Below, in pieces: positions 7,858 through 16,003 of a DNA stretch of 64,000 bases. The translations under genes were made by a program, and so were the position numbers. This DNA is from Hyphomicrobiales bacterium (GTDB lineage Bacteria > Pseudomonadota > Alphaproteobacteria > Rhizobiales > Rhizobiaceae), in assembly GCA_900468625.1 (NCBI GenBank), contig UBUL01000022.1, positions 31,941 to 95,940 on the forward strand, read 5' to 3'. Under the pieces are notes generated by a model. It was not told the origin of the DNA and ran no database searches. It was given only the letters and a program-made list of their open reading frames with translations. Position 1 is the stretch's first letter, and each line of letters starts with the position of its first letter.

Positions 7858-8958
7858 ATGAACATCAAGAGCTTGCTTATCGGTTCCGCTGCTGCCCTTT
7901 GCGTCGTATCCGGCGCCCATGCGGCTGACGCCATCGTCGCCGCCGAGCCGGAGCCGCTGGAATATGTCCGCATCTGCGATGCTTTCGGCGCTGGCTACTT
8001 CTTCATTCCCGGCACGGAGACCTGTTTGCGGGTCGGCGGCAAGATCCGCACGGAAGGCCAGTGGAAGGACCCCTACAATCGCGACAGCAATTTCGGCACC
8101 AAGTGGCATACCCGCGCGGAGCTGAACCTCAACACCGCAACCGATACCGAATACGGTCCGCTCAAGACCGAGACCATCGTTCGTTGGGACTGGAACGACG
8201 GCAACGCCACGTCGACGAACCTGCTATGGGCCTACATCACCCTTGCCGGCTTCACTGTGGGCAAGACGGATTCGCAGTACAACCAGTTCATCGGCTATGC
8301 CGGCGACGTGGTTCAGGACGACGTCATCTATGACGGTCCGTATGAACTGAACCAGATCACCTACAACTACGACAGCGGTACGGGCTTCACCGGCGTCATC
8401 TCGCTCGAAGACAACAACTCCGGAACCACGACCAGCGCCTATGGCGGAAGCTGGCAGCTCTCCAAGAGCGATCACTACGCTCCGAACGTCGTCGCCGGCC
8501 TCGGCTACAAGGCGGGCGCCTGGCAGTTCCGCGTGGTCGGCGGTTATGACTCGATCGTCGAGGAGGGCGCGATCAAGGCCCGTGTCGATGCCGACTTCGG
8601 CGTCTTCTCCGCTTTCCTGATGGGCGGCTGGAACACGGACGGCGACAAGCTCAACCAGTATGCCGGCTCGAACCAGCATGTCTCGGCCTGCACGACGTCC
8701 GACGGTGTCGTTCACGGCGCGGATTGCGGCTGGGGCGACTGGGCAGTCTGGGGCGGCGTCGGCGTCCCGATCAACGACAAGCTGAAGTGGAACGTTCAGC
8801 TCGCCTATACCGACTCCAAGATCTTCGAAGCGACCACGAACGTCAAATTCAACCCGGTCAAGAACCTGCTCGTCGAGCCGGAGTTCACCTACGTTCATTA
8901 CGATCTGCCGAGCGACGATAGCTTCTCGGGTATCCTGCGTTTCGAGCGGACCTTCTAA
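7858..8958 (+). CDS. Outer-membrane porin (alphaproteobacterial RopA/Omp2b type)
   Basis: The 366-residue precursor has a clear signal peptide (MNIKSLLIGSAAALCVVSGAHA, cleaved before ADA). The mature start, with EYVRICDAFGAGYFFIPGTETCLRVGGKIR, is the hallmark of the rhizobial/Brucella porin family. The protein ends in RFERTF, a C-terminal aromatic residue for BAM recognition. It forms a general diffusion channel, trimeric in this family. GGAG lies 5 bases before the ATG. A long leader with tandem 11-bp repeats suggests control by a two-component system. Paralogues are common in these genomes, so the exact orthologue name is left open. Confidence 0.9.
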   Translation: MNIKSLLIGSAAALCVVSGAHAADAIVAAEPEPLEYVRICDAFGAGYFFIPGTETCLRVGGKIRTEGQWKDPYNRDSNFGTKWHTRAELNLNTATDTEYGPLKTETIVRWDWNDGNATSTNLLWAYITLAGFTVGKTDSQYNQFIGYAGDVVQDDVIYDGPYELNQITYNYDSGTGFTGVISLEDNNSGTTTSAYGGSWQLSKSDHYAPNVVAGLGYKAGAWQFRVVGGYDSIVEEGAIKARVDADFGVFSAFLMGGWNTDGDKLNQYAGSNQHVSACTTSDGVVHGADCGWGDWAVWGGVGVPINDKLKWNVQLAYTDSKIFEATTNVKFNPVKNLLVEPEFTYVHYDLPSDDSFSGILRFERTF

Positions 8959-9091
8959 GACCGTCGGCCCAGGCCGATCTTCATGAACAAGGCCCGTTCG
9001 TCACATCGGACCTTATCCATCTTGACGGACGATTTTTAGATCTCCGTTCGCCCCGCATGCTTCCGGCAGGCGTCATGCGGCGCACCGTGAC

Positions 9092-9208
9092 CTCTAGAGC
9101 CGGATGATTTTAGGTCGGTTCGACCTGAAATTTGAATCCGCTCTAGAAACAAAGAAGTAGAGCATGATGTCGTCCGAAAACCGTGCACACTTTTCGGCAT
9201 CATGCTCT
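9092..9208. repeat. Rhizobial intergenic palindromic element (RIME-like, two nested hairpins)
   Basis: Two palindromes stand side by side in the 400-base spacer after the porin gene. At 9093-9146, TCTAGAGC pairs with GCTCTAGA, with an inner AGGTCG/CGACCT. At 9159-9208, AGAGCATGATG pairs with CATCATGCTCT around a CCGAAAA/TTTTCGG stem. This is the known rhizobial mosaic repeat layout. A matching start of the same element (CTAGAGCGGATCATTG) occurs at the very end of the window. The rest of the 8959-9358 spacer shows nothing else. Confidence 0.8.
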
Positions 9209-9358
9209 GGCGCAATCGTACCCGAACGGGCGCCGGGTCAGTCTTGGCAGTGGTCACACAGCCGATAAAGGGAAGTCGGTTCACTGTCATAAATCCAATG
9301 CTAATCAACGACTATCTCATTTTCGATAGCGCCCTTCGGCGCGACCAAAGGAAGCCCC

Positions 9359-9670
9359 ATGAAGACGATCATCATATTTGCCGCAGTTGGAATGTTCTCC
9401 GCGAACGCGATGGCCATGTCGGCCTATAATTCCAAGTCGATGACCTGCGCAGCCGTGCATGAAAAGATGGCTCAGGAAGGGTCCATCGTGCTGCGATATC
9501 CCTCGCACCATCCGGGCATGATGATGTACAGCCGCACCGTCTCGAATTCGATGGCTTGCCTCGGACAGGGCAATATGACCAGTGCCAGCATTCCGACGAG
9601 CGACGACGCGAGCTGCAAGATCAAGACCTGCAGCTTCACCACCGGCAAAGGGTCGACCAAGAACCACTGA
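9359..9670 (+). CDS. Small secreted protein of unknown function
   Basis: The 103-residue precursor has a signal peptide (MKTIIIFAAVGMFSANAMA) and a mature part of about 84 residues containing four cysteines (TCAA, ACLG, SCKI, TCSF), enough for two disulfides, and a Met/His-rich stretch (HHPGMMMYS). GGAAG precedes the ATG. The family is not recognised. It is probably periplasmic and specific to rhizobia. The product and codon use look like a real gene. Confidence 0.65.
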   Translation: MKTIIIFAAVGMFSANAMAMSAYNSKSMTCAAVHEKMAQEGSIVLRYPSHHPGMMMYSRTVSNSMACLGQGNMTSASIPTSDDASCKIKTCSFTTGKGSTKNH

Positions 9671-9900
9671 GGGGGGCAGGGCCGATCCAGCTCTATGGGC
9701 CGAACATCGGCACGGCAGGGGGCCGCTCCTGCCGTGCGAGTTGCTCAGGGGCGGAGCAGACTTAGCCGGACTGCGAAGAGTTGTATCGAGCTGGATGCCG
9801 AGTATCACCTGACTGCCGCATTGCGGCTTCACTGCGGATAAAAATCAATGGCTGCTTACGAGTAAAGACCACCCAGGCAGCTGATTAGATTCAAGAATCC

Positions 9901-10458
9901 CTATATTTTTCGTGCATGACCCTGATATTGCCCATCTATCTGACGCTCGAACAAAACGCCCTCCTGATCGTGAAGGACGGCAGCAAGGCCACCGTTCAGA
10001 GCTAGCTGAAATCGACCGATCTCGGTGGCATCCGGTCGATGTGCCAGATGTGCGTGAATGGTGATTGTGTAGTCGCCTGGCTTGAATTCAAAATCGTCCT
10101 CCAACACCGACATAACGAAATGGTGATTGGCCGCCATCCCTGTCTTGCTGACGTAGACCCCGCTGCCGGGGGTGAGTTTGTCCGTCTCGCCGTAGCCCCA
10201 GAAACTGAACACACGTTCCATCCCATCACAACGGAGCTTAGCATACATGCCTTCTACGATCTGCCCACGCGCCGATGTACTGTAAAGCAGTGTGCGCAAG
10301 AAAACTTTCGGCGTAGTCTTGGGGACCTGATCGAAGCCGAAGAAGATGATGGTCGGCGTCGTCATCGCAATCCGACCGCGTTGCAGCTGTGTAATCCACA
10401 GCGTGATGAGGGATACCACCAACGAAACCAGTGAAATCCCGATCCCGACTATTGCCAT
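9901..10458 (-). CDS. Membrane-anchored protein of unknown function (TIR patch)
   Basis: The product has 185 residues. A single N-terminal transmembrane segment (about 3-24, IVGIGISLVSLVVSLITLWI) is followed by a basic QLQRGR stop-transfer and a cytosolic, beta-rich domain of about 155 residues (for example RTLLYSTSARGQIVEGMYAKL and FKPGDYTITIHAHL). The family is not recognised. The stretch is more AT-rich than the surroundings and is shared with the divergent unknown gene and the TIR gene. It could be the membrane component or sensor of that group (inference only). Confidence 0.6.
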   Translation of the reverse strand: MAIVGIGISLVSLVVSLITLWITQLQRGRIAMTTPTIIFFGFDQVPKTTPKVFLRTLLYSTSARGQIVEGMYAKLRCDGMERVFSFWGYGETDKLTPGSGVYVSKTGMAANHHFVMSVLEDDFEFKPGDYTITIHAHLAHRPDATEIGRFQLALNGGLAAVLHDQEGVLFERQIDGQYQGHARKI

Positions 10459-10538
10459 CTGTTTCTGTCCGCGTGATTCTACTCAAAGTTACAATACCCT
10501 AACAAAGAGACACGCGTGACCATGAAAGGTATCTGGAC

Positions 10539-11075
10539 ATGCTGATCCGCGCCAAGGACATGCTGATGCGTCTAACTGGGTTTTCGACGCCGATATTCGG
10601 GGTTTCGTGGAGCCCGCCGTCTTCCGATCGGGACGCAGTTCGCAAGCTCCTCGCCTTTCTGGAGGATCGACGGGCCTTATTTAATCCGATGTCGGCCGAG
10701 ATCGAGGACCACGTGGTAGCATCTATTCACACAATTCGAGAGGAGTGCGTGAAAGCGGTTGGAGCTGTCAATGACAAGGCACCTGCTGCCGAACATATTC
10801 GGGCAATCGGTGCAGCCTGCCGCCGATTTCTCGATGAACCACATCCGACATTCGATGACATCATGGAAAGGCAGCGTGATCCCTATTTTGAAAGAGAAGA
10901 GCGTTATGGCCAACTACGCCATGGCACTCATCCGGCAGCGTTCTTTACTGCTCTAGGCGAATTCAGAGCTTTTGTGGGGATGCGCGTGGCAGCGCTATCG
11001 AGTGCCTACGATATTGATATACGTGGTGATCTCACCCGGATCGTGCCGCCAACTCTCGCCGATGCTGAAATTTAG
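10539..11075 (+). CDS. Protein of unknown function (TIR patch)
   Basis: This 178-residue soluble protein has the opening LTGFSTPIFGVSWSPPSSDR, then KLLAFLEDRRALFNP and a mainly helical remainder. The opening resembles an uncharacterised family (possibly DUF6650, from memory and not verified). AAAGG lies about 9 bases before the ATG. It precedes the TIR-like gene by 50 bases on the same strand, so the two are probably co-transcribed. No catalytic motif is evident. Confidence 0.6.
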   Translation: MLIRAKDMLMRLTGFSTPIFGVSWSPPSSDRDAVRKLLAFLEDRRALFNPMSAEIEDHVVASIHTIREECVKAVGAVNDKAPAAEHIRAIGAACRRFLDEPHPTFDDIMERQRDPYFEREERYGQLRHGTHPAAFFTALGEFRAFVGMRVAALSSAYDIDIRGDLTRIVPPTLADAEI

Positions 11076-11125
11076 CATTGAGTGGTAATTTTATCTATGC
11101 ATCGAAGCTATAGTTAGGAAAGAGT

Positions 11126-11998
11126 ATGGCCAAAAGACCGGACAACAATCCTTTGCTGCCAAAGAAAGTCCTTTCAGCCGAAGGTATTAAAAGGGGCATA
11201 GAGCGGATCGATGAACGCATCGCCGAGCTAAAAGCGTTCGATGTCCAAACAGTGCCGAACGGCACTTCGCACGAGTTAACAGCTCTTTCAGCCGCAATTC
11301 GCGACACGCTGGATAGGTGCTTCGACGAAGGAACATCCACGTTTCAGCGCTTCGAACGGGCGACACAGCTCAATTTTATGGCGATGATTTACACATCCAG
11401 CTATCCCACCAGACAAGACTACATAGAGGGAGCACAGAACAACATCACCGCCGCGATTGCGTTATTGCAAGAAGCGCAACGCACCTTGCGGGAAGATTTG
11501 GCGGACGCTGCGGTTACTCCAACACTGCAAATCGCTGACGGAGTTTCGCCTTCTTTGCCTAACAAGGTTTTTATTGTTCATGGCCATGATGATGCTGCCA
11601 AGCTTGCTGTGGCGCGGTTCATCGAAAAATTGGGACTCGAAGCCATCATACTGCACGAGCAGCCTAATCAAGGCCGCACCATCATCGAGAAGTTCCAAGA
11701 CTACGCCACGCAGGTTGGATTCGCTGTCGTGCTCCTTACGCCTGATGACCTTGGCGGCGCTCAAACGGCGTCGGCACAAAACACGCGCGCGCGGCAGAAC
11801 GTGTTGTTTGAACTTGGCTACTTCGCTGCAAAGTTAGGGCGCGGCAAGACCTGCTTGATGCGGAAAGAAGGAGTGGAAATACCTTCAGACTTGTACGGCG
11901 TGATCTACACGGACTTGGATCCCGGTGAGGCATGGAAAATGCAGCTATTGAAGGAAATGAAAGCGGCTGGACTAAGCTTTGATTCTAACAAGGCTTAG
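11126..11998 (+). CDS. TIR-like (CAP12/PycTIR-type) nucleotide-hydrolase domain protein
   Basis: The 290-residue protein has a helical N-terminal region (about 20-130). A TIR-like domain follows at about 147-285: KVFIVHGHDD, then LHEQPNQGRTIIEKF, VVLLTPDDLG, and RQNVLFELGYF with the putative catalytic Glu229. This Pfam TIR-like family (PF10137) includes the NAD-degrading effectors of some CBASS systems and other predicted nucleotide-binding proteins. No cyclase gene is adjacent, so a CBASS assignment is not supported. It is probably an abortive-infection effector activated through its N-terminal domain or its neighbours (inference). AGGA precedes the ATG. The gene ends 88 bases before the 3' end of tRNA-Arg. 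Confidence 0.75.
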   Translation: MAKRPDNNPLLPKKVLSAEGIKRGIERIDERIAELKAFDVQTVPNGTSHELTALSAAIRDTLDRCFDEGTSTFQRFERATQLNFMAMIYTSSYPTRQDYIEGAQNNITAAIALLQEAQRTLREDLADAAVTPTLQIADGVSPSLPNKVFIVHGHDDAAKLAVARFIEKLGLEAIILHEQPNQGRTIIEKFQDYATQVGFAVVLLTPDDLGGAQTASAQNTRARQNVLFELGYFAAKLGRGKTCLMRKEGVEIPSDLYGVIYTDLDPGEAWKMQLLKEMKAAGLSFDSNKA

Positions 11999-12086
11999 GC
12001 ATAGTACATTTCGTGCGAGCGTTTATCGCCTACGGCAATAGTGGCATCACCGGAACCCATATCTCCGGTATGGACAATCGGCGAAT

Positions 12087-12163
12087 TGGCGCACCCGACA
12101 GGATTCGAACCTGTGACCTTTGGAATCGGAATCCAACACTCTATCCAGCTGAGCTACGGGTGC
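12087..12163 (-). tRNA. tRNA-Arg (anticodon CCG)
   Basis: The minus strand folds into a 77-nt cloverleaf. The acceptor stem is GCACCCG/CGGGTGC, the D arm is AGCTCAGCTGGATAGAGT, the anticodon loop TTCCGAT contains CCG, the T arm is CAGGTTCGAATCCTG, and the 3' CCA is encoded. It reads CGG codons. The AT-richer TIR patch lies on its 3' side, where tRNA-targeted islands insert, but no integrase gene or second copy of the tRNA 3' end was found. Confidence 0.95.
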
Positions 12164-12276
12164 ATGCCGTGGCGGTTTGAATCGCCTGTCCGATGGCTGG
12201 TTCTTAGCCTAGGAAGCGCTTGGCTTCAATGCGGAAAATTCAGGAAAGCGAGAGATCTGCGATTTTGAATCGACAA

Positions 12277-12301
12277 GGCCGCGGGCTTTGGGCTCGCGGC
12301 C
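12277..12301. terminator. Stem-loop after the xylose transporter operon
   Basis: A 10-bp GC-rich stem (GGCCGCGGGC / GCTCGCGGCC, one G-T wobble) with a 5-base loop lies 25 bases beyond the stop of the ATPase gene. There is only a weak T-run on either strand, so this is a tentative terminator. Confidence 0.5.
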
Positions 12302-12325
12302 TCGATTTTATCTAGCCGTTTCGGC

Positions 12326-13108
<783 letters not shown>

Positions 13109-13123
13109 GGTTCAGAATTCCTT

Positions 13124-14452
13124 TTACTTGGCACGCGAGCGGTAGACGATGTCGAGCCAGACGGCGACCACCAGGACAACGCCGACGACGACGTTCTGAA
13201 TGGGCGTGTCGACATTGGCGAGCCCCATGCCCGATTGCAGCGACTGCATGACGAGGGCGCCGAGCATGGCGCCGGCGACCGTGCCGCTGCCGCCGGCAAG
13301 CGACGTGCCGCCGATGACGGCTGCTGCGATGGTGAAGAGCTCGTAGGTCGTGCCCTGCGAATTGACGGCCGAGTTGAGGCGCGCCGTGGAGATCGCGGCG
13401 GAGACTGCGGCGAGCAGGCCCATCAGCGCGAAGATCCTGATGATGACCCATTTGGTCTTGATGCCGGCGAGTTCGGCTGCCTCCGGATTGCCGCCGATCG
13501 CGAAGACGTAGCGGCCGAAGCGCAGGCGGGTGGCGATGAAGGTCATCACGATGCCGATGAGAACGGCGATGAGGACCGGAACCGCGATGCCGTAGGGGAT
13601 ATCCAGGCCGGTCTCGGGCCAAGTGATATTGTGTTCCGTGGCATAGCGCTTGGCGATGCCAATCGGCCAGTCATAGCTGTTGAAGAGATAGACTGTGCCG
13701 AGGACGAGCAGGGAACCGAGGCCGGCAAGGAAATATTCCGCCCAAAGCGGCCGGCGCGGAAAGTGGAAGCGCTTTCTTTGCTGGCGCGAGCCGATGATGC
13801 CGAAGACGATCAGCAGGCAGGAGATCACGCCCACCACCCAGCTCCAGGTGGCGCCGATCGAGCCGGTGGCGCCGCTGCCGCCCATGATCACGAAGGTGGA
13901 ATCCATCGGCGCCACGGTCTGGCCGCTGGTGACGTACCAGGCGAGACCGCGCCACACGAGGAGACCGCCAAGGGTGACAATGAAGGAGGGGACGTTCATG
14001 AAGGCAATGATCGCGCCCTGGAAGGCGCCGATGGCCGTGCCGATCGCCAGGCCGCAGAGGAGCGTGATGATCCAGGTCCAGGAGCTGTCGAAGCCGAGAT
14101 ATTGCGGCAGCCATTTTGCCTGCATGACGCCCATGATCATGGCGACGAAACCGAGCACCGAGCCGACCGAGAGGTCGATGTTGCGCGTGACGATGACCAG
14201 CACCATGCCCGTGGCGAGAACCGCGATTTCGCAGGTCTGCACCGAAAGGTTCCAAAGGTTTCTGGCCGTCAGGAACTCCCGGCCGTCGAAGACCCTGAGG
14301 TAGAGATCGAAGCCGATCCAGATGATCAGCAACGCTCCGATCATGCCGAGCAGGCGGGTATCGATTTCTGTGGCGCGCAGAAAGCGGGTGATCGCGCCGG
14401 CATCTGCGTTCCGAGGCCCGCTCGATGTGGTGGACTGTGTCATGTCGGCCAT
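13124..14452 (-). CDS. xylH: Xylose ABC transporter permease XylH
   Basis: The 442-residue CUT2-family permease has about 10-12 hydrophobic segments. The conserved RNIDLSVGSVLGFVAM motif lies in the first third, VPSFIVTLGGLLVWRGLAW in the middle and AVIGGTSLAGGSGTVAGAMLGALVM near the end. The large inserted loop (about residues 215-285) and overall length match XylH-type permeases. It forms the membrane channel with the downstream ATPase and XylF. GGGAG precedes the ATG by about 12 bases. A 287-base gap with a strong stem-loop separates it from xylF. Confidence 0.9.
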   Translation of the reverse strand: MADMTQSTTSSGPRNADAGAITRFLRATEIDTRLLGMIGALLIIWIGFDLYLRVFDGREFLTARNLWNLSVQTCEIAVLATGMVLVIVTRNIDLSVGSVLGFVAMIMGVMQAKWLPQYLGFDSSWTWIITLLCGLAIGTAIGAFQGAIIAFMNVPSFIVTLGGLLVWRGLAWYVTSGQTVAPMDSTFVIMGGSGATGSIGATWSWVVGVISCLLIVFGIIGSRQQRKRFHFPRRPLWAEYFLAGLGSLLVLGTVYLFNSYDWPIGIAKRYATEHNITWPETGLDIPYGIAVPVLIAVLIGIVMTFIATRLRFGRYVFAIGGNPEAAELAGIKTKWVIIRIFALMGLLAAVSAAISTARLNSAVNSQGTTYELFTIAAAVIGGTSLAGGSGTVAGAMLGALVMQSLQSGMGLANVDTPIQNVVVGVVLVVAVWLDIVYRSRAK

Positions 14453-14676
14453 CGCTTTGCCGTTCTCCCTCTGTCGGGCGCGGCCGGCGATGCATTCTGG
14501 CTATCGCTGGCAATCGCGCCAATCTCAAAAATGTCTGCCGCCGCCTGTTCCAACCGATCTTCGTCCGGCCCCGACGGCCGCCGTCCGGCAGGCCAGGGGA
14601 TTGCGGTGGCACACCACGCTGCGGGGAAGCTTCGTCTCCCGCCGCAAGGGAGAGTTGTCGGCTTCCAATTCGCATT

Positions 14677-14708
14677 CGACGCCGCAACGGTGTGCCGTTG
14701 CGGCGTCG
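14677..14708. other. 14-bp perfect stem-loop between xylF and xylH
   Basis: CGACGCCGCAACGG pairs exactly with CCGTTGCGGCGTCG around a TGTG loop, 31 bases downstream of the xylF stop. On the coding (minus) strand no T-run follows, so it is more likely an mRNA-stabilising or partial-termination hairpin that favours xylF. On the plus strand GGTTTTTTG follows, so it would also stop rightward transcription. Confidence 0.7.
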
Positions 14709-14739
14709 GTTTTTTGATGGTCAGTCGTTCAAGGACGGC

Positions 14740-15780
14740 TTATTTGCAGGCTGCGACGGCGCCGGCCTTGACGCCCTGGCAGGCTTCGGCTTTGGAGATC
14801 CAGCCGGCATCGATGACGACGTTCAGATTGTCCTTGGTGATGGCGACCGGGGTCAGGAAGACCGACTTCATCGGAACGTGCTTCGGTCCGCCGTTGAAGG
14901 TCTGCACGCCGGCGATCTGATCCATCGTCTTGCCGCCGGCAAGCGACAGGGCGATTTCGGCGGCGCGCTTGCCGAGTTCACGCGAGTCCTTCCAGATGGA
15001 AACGGTCTGCGTGCCGAGCGCGATGCGGTTCAGAGCGGCCTTGTCTGCGTCCTGGCCGGAAACCGGCACGGAGCCCGCAAGACCCTGAGCGTCGAGGGCG
15101 GCGACTGCGCCACCGGCGGTGCCGTCGTTGGAGGCGACGACCGCGTCAACCTTGTTGTTGTTGGCGGTCAGGAACTGCTCCATGTTGCGCTGCGCGTTCT
15201 GCGGCAGCCAGCCGTCCGTATAGGCTTCGCCGACGTTCTTGATCTTGCCGGCGTCGATGGAGGGCTTCAGCACTTCCATCTGGCCGGAGAAGAGGAAGTC
15301 GGCGTTCGGGTCGGACGAGGAGCCCTTGATGAAGACGTAGTTGCCAGCCGGCTTCGCCTTCAGGACTTCGCGAGCCTGCATGCGGCCCACTTCCTTGTTG
15401 TCGAAGGTGATGTAGAACGCAGCCGGATTTTCGATCAGGCGGTCGTAACCGACAACCGGAATGCCTTCGTCGGCGGCCTTTTCGACGGCCGGGCCGATGG
15501 CGTCGGAATCCTGCGCGAGAATGATGAGAGCATTGGCACCCTGGGAAATCAGGGATTCAACGTCGGTCAGCTGCTTGGAAGCAGACGACTGGGCGTCAGC
15601 GGAAATATACTTGGCGCCGGCTGCGGCCAGGGCCTTCTTGATGGCTGCCTCATCCGTCTTCCAGCGTTCTTCCTGGAAGTTCGACCAGGAAACGCCGACG
15701 ACGAGATCCTTGGCGAAGGCAGCCGTCTGCATGGTCAAAACGATGGCCGCGCCCGCAGCCAGCTTGATGAAAGCTTTCAT
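14740..15780 (-). CDS. xylF: D-xylose periplasmic binding protein XylF
   Basis: The 346-residue precursor has a signal peptide (MKAFIKLAAGAAIVLTMQTAAFA) and a type I periplasmic-binding fold. Several segments match XylF closely: VVGVSWSNFQEERWKTD, PVVGYDRLIEN, DGWLPQNAQRNMEQFLTANN, VVASNDGTAGGAVAALDAQG and VSGQDADKAALNRIALGTQT. It delivers D-xylose to XylH. The start at 15780 has GGGAGG at ideal spacing; a longer frame is rejected. It is first in the operon and divergent from the ROK repressor, with the likely operator between them. Confidence 0.95.
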   Translation of the reverse strand: MKAFIKLAAGAAIVLTMQTAAFAKDLVVGVSWSNFQEERWKTDEAAIKKALAAAGAKYISADAQSSASKQLTDVESLISQGANALIILAQDSDAIGPAVEKAADEGIPVVGYDRLIENPAAFYITFDNKEVGRMQAREVLKAKPAGNYVFIKGSSSDPNADFLFSGQMEVLKPSIDAGKIKNVGEAYTDGWLPQNAQRNMEQFLTANNNKVDAVVASNDGTAGGAVAALDAQGLAGSVPVSGQDADKAALNRIALGTQTVSIWKDSRELGKRAAEIALSLAGGKTMDQIAGVQTFNGGPKHVPMKSVFLTPVAITKDNLNVVIDAGWISKAEACQGVKAGAVAACK

Positions 15781-15842
15781 ATGATCCTCCCGAGTGAATG
15801 CGACCGCACGTATCCTGAACTCCCGTCGGCCGCCGCGAAATG

Positions 15843-15897
15843 CTGACAAGAAAAAGCTTTGGATTTTTTTCTCGACAGTCGAGAAATTTAGTGTCAG
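15843..15897. promoter_or_regulatory. Candidate ROK-repressor operator for the xylose operon
   Basis: A 19-base perfect palindrome, TTTCTCGAC-A-GTCGAGAAA (15868-15886), is framed by an outer inverted pair CTGACA (15843) / TGTCAG (15892). It lies 88 bases before xylF and 118 bases before the repressor gene, where a divergent repressor should bind. Confidence 0.65.
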
Positions 15898-16003
15898 AGA
15901 TTTTTTCAGCTGTCAACACCTGCATTGCCGGGTTTGATCGGTCATCCGAAACGGGCTATCGGGGACTGCGGAGAGGGAGGCTGAATGAGCAGGGAGCTTG
16001 CCG

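Noticed and set aside
11126..11998. A CBASS system
   Set aside because: Only the TIR-like effector type is shared; no cGAS/DncV-like nucleotidyltransferase, SAVED or STING domain is encoded nearby.
12087..12110. Attachment-site direct repeat for an island at tRNA-Arg
   Set aside because: No second copy of the tRNA 3' end was found between 9600 and 12087, and no integrase gene is present, so an att site cannot be claimed.
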